A DNA stretch of 59,313 bases from Alphaproteobacteria bacterium. GTDB taxonomy: Bacteria; Pseudomonadota; Alphaproteobacteria; Micavibrionales; Micavibrionaceae. Shown here one piece after another: positions 18,150-25,840 of this stretch. The translations under genes were made by a program, and so were the position numbers. The stretch lies in contig JAGNKE010000018.1 of NCBI GenBank assembly GCA_018000295.1, forward strand, positions 1-59,313, in the 5' to 3' direction. The notes below the pieces were generated by a model. It was not told the origin of the DNA and ran no database searches. It worked only from the letters and a program-made list of their open reading frames with translations. Each line of letters opens with the position of its first letter. Within the stretch, counting starts at the first letter, position 1.

Positions 18150-18704
18150 GTGGTTTTTTCCTTTGCCCGGAGTTTTTTTGTTTTTTCTGTTCTTGCCTTA
18201 ATATTGATATATCCGGGCGTGGTTTTTGCGAGGGACTATGACTATGGGTGCCGTATTCGCAACCCACATTATCACCCGAATGAAAAGGAACTCGCCGAAT
18301 ATGTATCGAACCTCGAATATATTTTTGAGGGGGAGATTATCAGTCGAGAAACGACTGTCATGGGTTTTATCGTGACTACTTTCAAAGTCAAAAATCTTTA
18401 CAGAGGGGAGATGCCTGAAACAGGAAAAGTCAGTCTTGTTCACTTAAAAGATATGTTTCTTGATCAGAAAAAGCCTTATCTTGTGCGGGCACGGTTGGGG
18501 AAGGACAATAATCTTTATCCCGATCCGTTGGCTTGCCCCCAATACTATTCCGATGAAGAAGTTGTTTCACACATTCAGTATTTTTGGCAGAGGTTTCTGT
18601 TGGGCTTTTTTCTTCTTCTTTTTGGGGTTTTTGTTGCCTACAAATATGTCAAGCACGATAAGAGGCTCCATAACAATCCCTATTTGAAATGGCTTACAAA
18701 GTAG
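18150..18704 (+). CDS. Membrane-anchored protein with possible NTR/TIMP-like domain
   Basis: About 184 residues from a GTG at 18150, with GGGGG 7 bases upstream, giving a clean signal peptide (FARSFFVFSVLALILIYPGV, then VFA-RDYD). ATG 18081 or 18090 in the same frame are alternatives. After the signal come CRIRNPHYHP, a beta-rich stretch (YIFEGEIIS, TTFKVKNLYRGEM), YLVRARLGKD and a second Cys in DPLACPQYY. This pattern resembles bacterial tissue-inhibitor-of-metalloprotease-like (NTR) domains; the match is tentative. A C-terminal membrane helix (FLLGFFLLLFGVFVAY) is followed by basic residues. AT-rich relative to sucA and thiE, suggesting accessory origin. Confidence 0.5.
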   Translation: MVFSFARSFFVFSVLALILIYPGVVFARDYDYGCRIRNPHYHPNEKELAEYVSNLEYIFEGEIISRETTVMGFIVTTFKVKNLYRGEMPETGKVSLVHLKDMFLDQKKPYLVRARLGKDNNLYPDPLACPQYYSDEEVVSHIQYFWQRFLLGFFLLLFGVFVAYKYVKHDKRLHNNPYLKWLTK

Positions 18705-18777
18705 TTTTCGATTATGGACTTTTTCTTTATCGGAGTCTGACTCGCTTTTCTTTGGAAATTTTATTATTATCAGTGAC

Positions 18778-19437
18778 ATGGCCCAGAATTGTGACCTCTC
18801 CGTCTATTTCGTCGCCGATCCGCACAGCTGCGGCGGGCGCAGCCTAGATTCTGTTGTGCTTTTGGCCCTGAAGGGTGGGATTACCTTGCTGCAACTCCGC
18901 AACAAGGAGGACGGGTTCGAGCCCGTGTTCGCGCAGGCGGTCCGGCTCAAGGCGCTGGCCGACGATTTCGGTGTGCCGTTTCTGGTCAACGATTATCCCG
19001 AGATCGCCATGCAGTGCGGCGCGGCAGGCGTTCATTTGGGGCATGAGGACGATACGCCGAAGGAGGCGCGGGAGTTTCTGGGGCCGGAGGCGATTATCGG
19101 CATGAGTTCCTATGCCGAACAGCATTTCAAGGATCTTAACCCCAAAATTGTCAATTATGCCGGGACCGGGCCGTTCTTTGCGTCCAAGACCGACAAAGGC
19201 AAGGTCGTGCTGGGGGCGGAGAGGTTTTCCGCTCTGATCAAGAACTCTCCGGTTCCGGTGGTGGCGATTGGTGGAATCACGCCGGAGCGGGCGAGCGAGG
19301 CGATCCGCGCCGGGGCACAGGGCGTGGCCATGATGCGGGCGATTTCCGAGGCCGTCGATCCCGAAGAAGCGGCGCGGGCGTTTGTCACCGCCGTTGCGAA
19401 GGCGCGGCAGGACGTCGAAGCGCGGCGGGCGTCATGA
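18778..19437 (+). CDS. thiE: Thiamine-phosphate synthase
   Basis: 219 residues, family-typical length. It joins HMP diphosphate to thiazole phosphate to make thiamine monophosphate. Visible TIM-barrel motifs: LLQLRNKEDG, FLVNDYPEIA (VND motif), GVHLGHEDD, IIGMSSY, the phosphate-binding GTGPFFASKTDKG and VVAIGGITPE near the C-terminus, then GAQGVAMMRAI. Its stop overlaps the thiD start by four bases (ATGA), so thiE, thiD and thiL form one operon. No TPP riboswitch is recognisable in the 73 bases upstream. Confidence 0.95.
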   Translation: MAQNCDLSVYFVADPHSCGGRSLDSVVLLALKGGITLLQLRNKEDGFEPVFAQAVRLKALADDFGVPFLVNDYPEIAMQCGAAGVHLGHEDDTPKEAREFLGPEAIIGMSSYAEQHFKDLNPKIVNYAGTGPFFASKTDKGKVVLGAERFSALIKNSPVPVVAIGGITPERASEAIRAGAQGVAMMRAISEAVDPEEAARAFVTAVAKARQDVEARRAS

Positions 19438-20252
19438 TCCCCAACGTCCTGTCCATCGCGGGGTCGGACCCGTCGGGCGGGGCGGGTATTCAGGCTGATC
19501 TCAAGACCTTCACGGCGCTGGGCTGTTACGGCATGGCGGCGCTGACCTCTCTCACAGTTCAGAATACGCGGCACGTGCTTGACGTTTATCACCTTGAGGC
19601 GGATTTCGTGGAGGCCCAGATCCGTGCTATTTTCGAGGATATCGATGTGGATGCGCTCAAGATCGGGATGGTGGGCAATGCGCGGACGATCACGATGCTT
19701 GCGGAATTGCTGGAGGATATTAAACCGCGCTTTGTGGTGCTTGACCCCGTCATGGTGGCGACCAGCGGCGATGCGCTGATTTCCAATCATGCGGTGGATG
19801 TGATGAAGGAGAAACTTATCCCGCTGTGTGATGTGTTGACGCCGAATATCCCCGAGGCGGAGAAGCTGACTGGGGAGAAGCTGATGAATTCCGACGATCT
19901 TGAGGAGCTTGCGGCGAATGTCTGCCGACTGGGCTGTAAAGCCGTTTTGCTCAAGGGTGGCCATGCGTTCAGCGATTCGCAGGCCACCGATGTTCTGTAT
20001 TCGGATCAGCAGGTTAAAACCTTTTCCGTGCCGCGCATCGTGACCAACAACACGCACGGGACGGGCTGCACGCTCTCAGCCGCTTTGACCTGCTTTGTTG
20101 CTTTGGGGCACGATCTAACGGAGGCGGCGCAGAAGGCTAAAGACTACGTCACCGAAGCGTTGCGCCATTCCGAGGCGCTGAATGTCGGGCACGGGCACGG
20201 GCCGGTCAACCATTTCCATTTTCACGGGCGGGAGGGGCAGGGCCGTGCATGA
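19434..20252 (+). CDS. thiD: Hydroxymethylpyrimidine / phosphomethylpyrimidine kinase
   Basis: 272 residues of the ribokinase-like fold. It phosphorylates HMP and then HMP-P for ThiE. Visible: GSDPSGGAGIQADLKTF near the N-terminus, VLDPVMVATSGDALIS, LTPNIPEAEKLTG, VLLKGGH and the C-terminal anion-hole/catalytic motif NTHGTGCTLSAALTCF. It starts within the last four bases of thiE and ends eight bases inside thiL, so translational coupling across all three genes is likely. The C-terminus is His/Gly-rich (HGHGPVNHFHFHGR), slightly unusual. Confidence 0.95.
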   Translation: MIPNVLSIAGSDPSGGAGIQADLKTFTALGCYGMAALTSLTVQNTRHVLDVYHLEADFVEAQIRAIFEDIDVDALKIGMVGNARTITMLAELLEDIKPRFVVLDPVMVATSGDALISNHAVDVMKEKLIPLCDVLTPNIPEAEKLTGEKLMNSDDLEELAANVCRLGCKAVLLKGGHAFSDSQATDVLYSDQQVKTFSVPRIVTNNTHGTGCTLSAALTCFVALGHDLTEAAQKAKDYVTEALRHSEALNVGHGHGPVNHFHFHGREGQGRA

Positions 20253-21213
20253 GTTCGAGATTATCGCCGATTATTTCGTGGCGCTCACCATGGGGCGGGA
20301 GGAATGCGCGGGGCTACAGGACGATGCGGCGGTGCTGAAAATTCCTGAAGGTTACGAGTTGGTGGTGAGCAGCGATACGCTGAATGCCGGGACGCATTTC
20401 ATGAAGGACGAAGCGCCGGAAAATATCGCGCGGAAGGCGCTGCGGGTCAGTCTTTCGGACCTTGCGGCCTGCGGGGCGGAGCCGCTTTCCTATCAGCTTA
20501 ACATCGCCTATCCGCAGCGGCCGCAGGCGGACTGGCTGAAGGCGTTCACCGGGGCGCTCCTGAAGGACCAGAAGGAATTCGGCGTGTTCTGTTCGGGCGG
20601 GGATACGTCCTCGATCCACGGGGCGCTGTCGATTTCGATCACCGCGCTGGGGCTGGTTCCGGCGGGGCAGGCCGTGCGGCGCGGCGGCGCGAAGGACGGG
20701 GATGCCGCGATCCTCACGGGGGCCATCGGCGATGCCGCGCTGGGGCTGGAGGCGCTCTGGAAGGGGCAGGAGAAGGCTTATCCGGGGGCGGTGGGGCGGC
20801 ACCGGGTGCCGGAGCCGCGCATCAAGGCGGCTGCGCTGGTGCGTAAACACGCGCGGGCGGCGGTGGATATTTCCGACGGGTTTTTGGCCGATCTTGGCCA
20901 TGTCTGCACGGTCTCCGGCGTGGGGGCGGAGATTCATCTCGGCAAGGGCGGGCTGGCGTTTTCCAAGGAGGTTGCGACCGCGCTTGATACCGGGTTCCTC
21001 AAGCCCGAGCAGGCGCTGGCGGGCGGGGATGATTACGAGCTGGTTTTAGCGGCGGCGCAAGATCAGGTGAAGCCGCTGATCGCCGGATTGAAGAAACTCG
21101 GCTTTTCGCCGCAGGTTGTGGGGCGTTTTTCCTCCAAAATCTCAGGGGTGCGGGTTCTTGATGCGGAGGATGAGGAAGTGCCGCTTAAAGCTGTCGGGTG
21201 GCAGCATTTTTAG
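20245..21213 (+). CDS. thiL: Thiamine-monophosphate kinase
   Basis: About 322 residues from GTG 20245 (V-H-E-F-E-I-I-A-D-Y-F), with GGGAGGGGCAGG upstream; the longer upstream ORF has no family similarity. It phosphorylates thiamine monophosphate to the active diphosphate needed by SucA. Visible PurM/ThiL-fold motifs: ECAGLQDDAAVL, VVSSDTLNAGTHF, LSDLAACGAEP, CSGGDTSSIHG (GGDT), AAVDISDGFLADLGH and LAGGDDYELVLAA. It overlaps the end of thiD by eight bases. Confidence 0.94.
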   Translation: MHEFEIIADYFVALTMGREECAGLQDDAAVLKIPEGYELVVSSDTLNAGTHFMKDEAPENIARKALRVSLSDLAACGAEPLSYQLNIAYPQRPQADWLKAFTGALLKDQKEFGVFCSGGDTSSIHGALSISITALGLVPAGQAVRRGGAKDGDAAILTGAIGDAALGLEALWKGQEKAYPGAVGRHRVPEPRIKAAALVRKHARAAVDISDGFLADLGHVCTVSGVGAEIHLGKGGLAFSKEVATALDTGFLKPEQALAGGDDYELVLAAAQDQVKPLIAGLKKLGFSPQVVGRFSSKISGVRVLDAEDEEVPLKAVGWQHF

Positions 21214-21236
21214 ACTAAAGAAGGTTTGCGCTTCTC

Positions 21237-21806
21237 ATGGACGAAAAGGCACAAAAGGTTCCAGTTTACTGCATAGTCCTCAGGCCTGTTTTTTATCTTT
21301 TGTCGCTGCTCATAAAGATTGCCGCGCTGGTTTTTGTAGTTTGGCTTTTTCTTCTAGTTTATACCCTCATTAGAATTATTTACGTAATGAACTATGGTGA
21401 TCCCTATGTCGTTGAGCTACTTGATGAAACGGCTAGAGCTGTTGTTAGGGATCAGGTTGGTATTGAAAAGTTTCAAATCGAGCGGGTTTGGGTTGATACT
21501 CCTGTCTTTGATGGCGCAAGTGGAAATTGGAAAGTCTTTTTGGAGGAGCATTTTCAGAATAAAGAGTCCTTTTTGAGGGGTTACGATATTTTGCGGAAGA
21601 GCGATATAATTGTCATCGAAGAGGAAGGAACGTCTATGGGGGGATTTTTGGCGACAGATCAGACCGGATACACTTGTTATTTTCGTGAGGGTGTAATTTT
21701 AGGTAATGGAACTGTCTGCGAGGGCAATTCCAAAAGGGAATGTCATGTCTCGGTGTGTGTCAAGGAAGGGGAACGGTTGATGTATGTTGAGGTTGTAGAT
21801 TTTTGA
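21237..21806 (+). CDS. Hypothetical membrane-anchored protein
   Basis: 189 residues. A long N-terminal hydrophobic stretch (about 12-50, FYLLSLLIKIAALVFVVWLF, then LLVYTLIRIIYVM) suggests one long or two close membrane helices, followed by a polar domain of about 135 residues with four cysteines towards the C-terminus (YTCYF, TVCEGN, RECHVSVCV) that could form disulfides. AT-rich compared with thiL and sucB. Family not recognised. It begins 23 bases after thiL; a weak AAGG lies about 14 bases upstream. Probably an accessory gene inserted between the thi operon and sucB. Confidence 0.5.
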   Translation: MDEKAQKVPVYCIVLRPVFYLLSLLIKIAALVFVVWLFLLVYTLIRIIYVMNYGDPYVVELLDETARAVVRDQVGIEKFQIERVWVDTPVFDGASGNWKVFLEEHFQNKESFLRGYDILRKSDIIVIEEEGTSMGGFLATDQTGYTCYFREGVILGNGTVCEGNSKRECHVSVCVKEGERLMYVEVVDF

Positions 21807-21964
21807 TTGTTTTATTTTTCAGAATATCCCTCCGACCCCTGTATGTTTCTCCCGATTTCATAACTCTAGCCCTTGCGTTTCGACCCATCAGGGAGTAATT
21901 AAAAGGTCTAAGATTGCGGGGTGTTCGCGCCCTTTCCGATGATCAAACGAAGAGACATTTAGAA

Positions 21965-23236
21965 ATGACAAAAATTCTCGTACCGACCCTGGGTGAATCC
22001 GTTTCCGAAGCCACTGTGGCGCAGTGGCTGAAAAAAGAGGGCGAGGCGGTGAAGGCCGACGAGCCGATCGTGGAACTGGAGACCGACAAGGTGACGCTGG
22101 AGGTTCCTGCGCCTGCGGATGGCGTGATCGTCAAGATCATGGCGGCAGCGGGGCAGAGCGTCGGTGTCGGCGCGGTTCTGGGCGAATTCGAAGCCGGGGC
22201 GGTGGCGAATGACAAGGGCAGCGCGCCGAAGGCGGTCAAGGCTGCTCCTGCACCTGCGAAAGTCGCGGCTGCGGATGAGGATGCGAAAACCTCTCCGGCG
22301 GTGCGTAAATTGCTGGCGGATAACAAGCTGGACGCTTCGCAGGTTCCCGCTTCCGGCAAAGACGGGCGCCTGACCAAAGAAGATATCGAGGCTTATCTCA
22401 AGGGCGGGGCGAAGGCCGCCGCACCAGCCGCGAAGGCTCCTTCTGCCGCTCCTGCGCCCGCCGCACCAGCCGCGAAGGCTCCTTCTGCCGCTCCTGCGCC
22501 CGCCGCTCCGGTCAAGGCCAGAGAGGCTGGACCCCGCGAGGAAAAAGTCAAGATGACCAAGCTTCGGCAGGTGATTGCCCGCCGCCTCAAGGAAGCGCAG
22601 AATACGGCGGCCATGCTGACCACGTTCAACGAGGTCGATATGGGTCCGGTCATGGAGCTGCGGAACGAGTACAAGGACGCGTTCGAGAAGAAGCACGGGG
22701 TGAAGCTGGGCTTCATGTCGTTCTTCGTGAAGGCCGTGATTCAGGCGCTGAAAGATTTTCCGGCGCTCAATTCCGAGATTTCGGGCGACGAGATCATCTA
22801 TAAAAATTACTACGATATCGGCGTTGCCGTTTCCACGCCGCAGGGACTCGTGGTTCCCGTTCTGCGCGATGCCGACAGCTTGAGCATGGCGCAGATCGAG
22901 GCGAAAATCGCCGATCTGGGCACCCGTGCGCGGGATGGAAAACTGAGCCTTGATGAAATGGTGGGCGGCACCTACACGATCACCAATGGTGGCGTGTTCG
23001 GTTCGCTGCTCTCCACGCCGATTTTGAATACGCCGCAGTCGGGCATTCTCGGGATGCACGCGATCCAGAAGCGGCCCGTGGTCTGTCCCAAGACGGGCGC
23101 GATCGTGGCGAAGCCGATGATGTATCTCGCGCAATCCTATGACCACCGCATCGTGGATGGGCGCGAGGCGGTTGGCTCGCTGGTCCGCATCAAGCAGGCG
23201 ATCGAGGATCCTCAGCGTTTGCTGTTGGATGTTTAA
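21965..23236 (+). CDS. sucB: Dihydrolipoyllysine succinyltransferase, E2 of 2-oxoglutarate dehydrogenase
   Basis: 423 residues from ATG 21965 ([20 protein letters not shown]). It carries the lipoyl group and transfers succinyl from SucA to CoA. Domains: lipoyl domain (1-80, lipoylated K42 in [12 protein letters not shown]), Ala/Pro/Lys linker, peripheral-subunit-binding domain (about 110-147, [14 protein letters not shown]), second Ala/Pro linker with a perfect 42-base duplication, and catalytic domain with H394/D398 in SYDHRIVDG. Ribosome site weak (AGAGA). A terminator follows. It is separated from sucA by five genes, unlike the usual sucAB pair. Confidence 0.96.
   Translation: MTKILVPTLGESVSEATVAQWLKKEGEAVKADEPIVELETDKVTLEVPAPADGVIVKIMAAAGQSVGVGAVLGEFEAGAVANDKGSAPKAVKAAPAPAKVAAADEDAKTSPAVRKLLADNKLDASQVPASGKDGRLTKEDIEAYLKGGAKAAAPAAKAPSAAPAPAAPAAKAPSAAPAPAAPVKAREAGPREEKVKMTKLRQVIARRLKEAQNTAAMLTTFNEVDMGPVMELRNEYKDAFEKKHGVKLGFMSFFVKAVIQALKDFPALNSEISGDEIIYKNYYDIGVAVSTPQGLVVPVLRDADSLSMAQIEAKIADLGTRARDGKLSLDEMVGGTYTITNGGVFGSLLSTPILNTPQSGILGMHAIQKRPVVCPKTGAIVAKPMMYLAQSYDHRIVDGREAVGSLVRIKQAIEDPQRLLLDV
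22418..22501 (+). repeat. 42-bp perfect tandem duplication in the sucB linker
   Basis: Copies at 22418-22459 and 22460-22501 are identical and encode two runs of [14 protein letters not shown] in the Ala/Pro-rich interdomain linker. Perfect identity indicates a recent duplication or slippage, in frame and probably harmless. Confidence 0.9.
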
Positions 23237-23252
23237 TCATCACGGAATTTGA

Positions 23253-23281
23253 AAACCCCGCTCACGGCGGGGTTTCTTTTT
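23253..23281 (+). terminator. Rho-independent terminator after sucB
   Basis: AAACCCCGC (23253-23261), 5-base loop, GCGGGGTTT (23267-23275): a perfect 9-bp stem, followed by CTTTTTT. It starts 16 bases after the sucB stop. The end of the convergent Sel1 gene (stop at 23262) lies within it. Confidence 0.85.
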
Positions 23282-24698
23282 TCTCGTATTTTTTTCGGTA
23301 TTCCTCGGCGCGTTCCAAAGCCTGTTGTTTCTGGTTCGCATTCAGCTTTTCTTCCAATATGTCCAGAACAAGCTGTTGATTGCTTTTCAACGCTGTTTCC
23401 TCCCATGCGTTATCAGGCTCTTGTGCGTGTGCAAGAGTGCTCCAGGCATAGGCTTCCATCAAATCAATTTGCGAGCTGTTTCGTTCATAATAAATCTGTG
23501 ACAGCATTGTCTGTCCAAGGATGTTTCCCTGCTGTGCAGAAAATTTGAACCATTCAAGAGCGACGGCGTTATTTTGTTTAAGCGTTTTGCCCGTGTAATA
23601 TAAATAACCTACAAAAAACTGTGCGTGTGCGTCATTGGCAACGGCGGCGATAATGCAGGGTGCCACGCGATTTTTCTCAGCCATATCCATCATTCTTAAA
23701 TAGCTGCAACGATCCGAGAGGGTTTGAAGATATTCATGAGCTTCTATGTTTTCTCGATTAAAGGTGGTCCGCTTAAGGAGATCTCCGGCAATAAAATAGT
23801 CGTCCAGCCTATCACTTTTTTCATATAAGCGAGCCAACGGCAGAAAGGAGGGAAAGTAGCGTTTTCTTGCAGCTTTTTCATACAATTCCAAAGCTTTTGA
23901 AACGTCCTTTTCAACACCCTCACCTGTTTCGTATAGGGTGGCGAGAGCGTATTGGGCTATCGTGTCTTTATCTACGAAAGGCATCAGCCATTTAGCTGCC
24001 TCGGTTTTATTTAAAGGCACGCCCTGTCCCTTCAGGTACATCTGGCCAATAGTGCGGGCTGAAGAAGATTGGCTTTCCAATTTTGCTCCTGCTAGACAAT
24101 ATTTGGCCGCCTTATCGAGATTTTCCGGGTGCAGTCTCGGTGAATAATGATAATCGCACAGATGGTTGTAAGCCTTAATCATTTGCTGTTCTGCGGCTTT
24201 TTCAAGCCAGTGTACGCCATCAGAAACATTTTTTTCTGTTCCCAGACCATAAAGGTATGTCGCACCTAAATTATATTGTGAGGGCGCGTGACCGCTCTCG
24301 GCTCCTTTTTTGAACCAATCAAAGGCAATTTCATCGCTCTGTCCTACGATTTTTCCATTTCTATAGCTGAGGCCTAGAAAAAACATCGCCTGGACATCCC
24401 CGCCTTCCGCCTTTTTTTCCAGCGCCTCGATCGCCGTTTTGCGCCAGAGCTTGACCTGTTCGTCATTTCTTGGCACCAGCTTGCCCTTCTCATAGGCGGT
24501 TGCGAGGTCGAGCATAGCCTGCGGGTCTCCGGCTTGCGCTTTGCGCATCAGGTTTGCGATGTAATCGTTCTGGTATTGATTGCTGTTAAACTCGATCAGG
24601 CTCAGGGGGTTAGTTTTGTCATACTTCACGAAATAAAAAATCCCGCCGAGGATCAGCGCGGTGACCGTGAGGGTGATGATATTCCCGCGCCTGCTCAT
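23262..24698 (-). CDS. Membrane-anchored Sel1-like repeat protein
   Basis: About 478 residues from ATG 24698 with a strong GGAGGT 2-7 bases upstream. An N-terminal anchor (ITLTVTALILGGIFYFV) is followed by many Sel1-like repeats with the A-x-x-x-L-G-x-x-Y-x-x-G pattern (AMFFLGLSYRNGKIVGQSDE, SQYNLGATYLYGLGTEKNVS, AQYALATLYETGEGVEKDVS, AQFFVGYLYYTGKTLKQ). Such solenoids usually mediate protein-protein contacts in the periplasm or at the membrane. The C-terminus is Lys/Glu/Gln-rich. The start overlaps the deaminase stop by four bases, so the two are co-transcribed; a functional link is not evident. Confidence 0.75.
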   Translation of the reverse strand: MSRRGNIITLTVTALILGGIFYFVKYDKTNPLSLIEFNSNQYQNDYIANLMRKAQAGDPQAMLDLATAYEKGKLVPRNDEQVKLWRKTAIEALEKKAEGGDVQAMFFLGLSYRNGKIVGQSDEIAFDWFKKGAESGHAPSQYNLGATYLYGLGTEKNVSDGVHWLEKAAEQQMIKAYNHLCDYHYSPRLHPENLDKAAKYCLAGAKLESQSSSARTIGQMYLKGQGVPLNKTEAAKWLMPFVDKDTIAQYALATLYETGEGVEKDVSKALELYEKAARKRYFPSFLPLARLYEKSDRLDDYFIAGDLLKRTTFNRENIEAHEYLQTLSDRCSYLRMMDMAEKNRVAPCIIAAVANDAHAQFFVGYLYYTGKTLKQNNAVALEWFKFSAQQGNILGQTMLSQIYYERNSSQIDLMEAYAWSTLAHAQEPDNAWEETALKSNQQLVLDILEEKLNANQKQQALERAEEYRKKYEKKETPP

Positions 24699-25654
24699 AC
24701 CACCTCCAAAATCCTCCTCTCCCGTACCTGCGCGAGTGCCCTGAGGCTCCATTCGTCGCGGCCCTTCGTGACGTCGCCGATCCGCAGGCTCATGATCCCC
24801 GCGCCGATCAGGTTCACGAATTCCCGCGCGGTCGGGACGTGGGCGGAATACAAAAACTCCGGCTCGATGGTCAAGCCGTAGCGCGCCGACGTGATCAGGG
24901 CGCGGTCGAGCGGCTGGAGGGTCAGGCTGTATTTCTCCAGCAAGGGCGCGAGTTGCGCTTCCTTGTCCTCGTCGAGGCCGATGGCGCGGTGCGGGCGGAC
25001 GGTCAGCGCGGCGCGGGAGCCGAGGCGCGTATGCGCGAACGCCACCACGAACGGCGCGTTCTCATAACGCTCGTGCGCGTGGGCGATCAGTCTCTCGAAT
25101 TTCTCCGCCGTCATGTCCTTCGGGCCGATCAGGGTCATCTCCACGGGTTTTTCGACGGGGATGACCGCGTTTTCGGCAATTTCGACCCACGGTTTTATGG
25201 TCCGCGCCGCCCGGTTCATCTCCAGAAGGTTGACGCCCGCATATTCCAAAAGGGGGCGGGAGATCTTGCTGAAATACGGCTCCATCTTTTTGCCCAGCGG
25301 CGTTTCGTGCGCGTGGGAGTCGATATAGACCGTGCCGATGCGCGCCTCGGCGATGGATTTCGCGCAGTTGGGGCAGGGCAGGTCGGTGACGTAAAGGTCC
25401 GCGCCCTCCGTGCCGGGGGCGTTCAGGATCACGGCGATCTCGGCGTGGACGGTCGTGCTGGCGTTGCCGAGCTTTTCGTCGGGGCCGAATTTTTCCGCGA
25501 GAGGGGCAGGCCAGAAATTGGCGTGGCCGCGCTCGAAATGCGATTTGGCGATATCCTGCCCGCAGAGAAGGGCGCCGACCTTGTGGACGGGGTGGGTGCT
25601 CCGGCTCTCGATCTCCAGAGCCTTTTCCATTTTCTTGAAGGGGTCGGCGGGCAT
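24695..25654 (-). CDS. Cytidine/deoxycytidylate deaminase-family protein with extra C-terminal domain
   Basis: 319 residues. Residues 1-130 hold a zinc-dependent deaminase fold: H70/E72 in TTVHAEIAVI and C94/C97 in LPCPNCAKSI. About 170 further residues of unrecognised sequence follow (FERLIAHAHERYENAPFVVA ... ERRILEVV), so the protein is roughly twice the length of a simple dCMP or CMP deaminase. The substrate cannot be told from sequence: nucleotide, base or nucleic acid are all possible. It overlaps the Sel1 gene by four bases and lies upstream of it. The ribosome site before ATG 25654 is weak. Confidence 0.75.
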   Translation of the reverse strand: MPADPFKKMEKALEIESRSTHPVHKVGALLCGQDIAKSHFERGHANFWPAPLAEKFGPDEKLGNASTTVHAEIAVILNAPGTEGADLYVTDLPCPNCAKSIAEARIGTVYIDSHAHETPLGKKMEPYFSKISRPLLEYAGVNLLEMNRAARTIKPWVEIAENAVIPVEKPVEMTLIGPKDMTAEKFERLIAHAHERYENAPFVVAFAHTRLGSRAALTVRPHRAIGLDEDKEAQLAPLLEKYSLTLQPLDRALITSARYGLTIEPEFLYSAHVPTAREFVNLIGAGIMSLRIGDVTKGRDEWSLRALAQVRERRILEVV

Positions 25655-25772
25655 GATTCAGTCTGGCATATGCGTGTACTCAGGGAGTGTATCTTAAGCC
25701 TTAACAGGCGCGGCCAAAAGCCTTAAGTTCATTTTTCATATTTTCTATAATAATTTTCACTTTCGTGCGGGC

Positions 25773-25801
25773 TTTTCATTCCCGCGCTCCTGTTCTATAA
25801 C
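25773..25801 (+). promoter_or_regulatory. Candidate promoter of lpd
   Basis: TTTTCA (25773-25778), a 17-base spacer and TATAAC (25796-25801, five of six), about 40 bases before ATG. A second possibility just upstream is TTAAGT (25723-25728), 17 bases, TATAAT (25746-25751), with a perfect -10 but poor -35. Sequence-only prediction. Confidence 0.4.
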
Positions 25802-25840
25802 ACGGGCACGAAATTTCACCCCTTGGCGGAGGTTTAAGTC

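Noticed and set aside
18705..18777. TPP riboswitch before thiE
   Set aside because: The 73-base gap is too short and lacks the conserved CUGAGA and GCG-type blocks; nothing thi-box-like seen upstream within the preceding gene either.
21959..23146. 395-codon minus-strand frame across sucB
   Set aside because: Shadow frame; its Arg/Gly repeats merely mirror the Ala/Pro linker of SucB.
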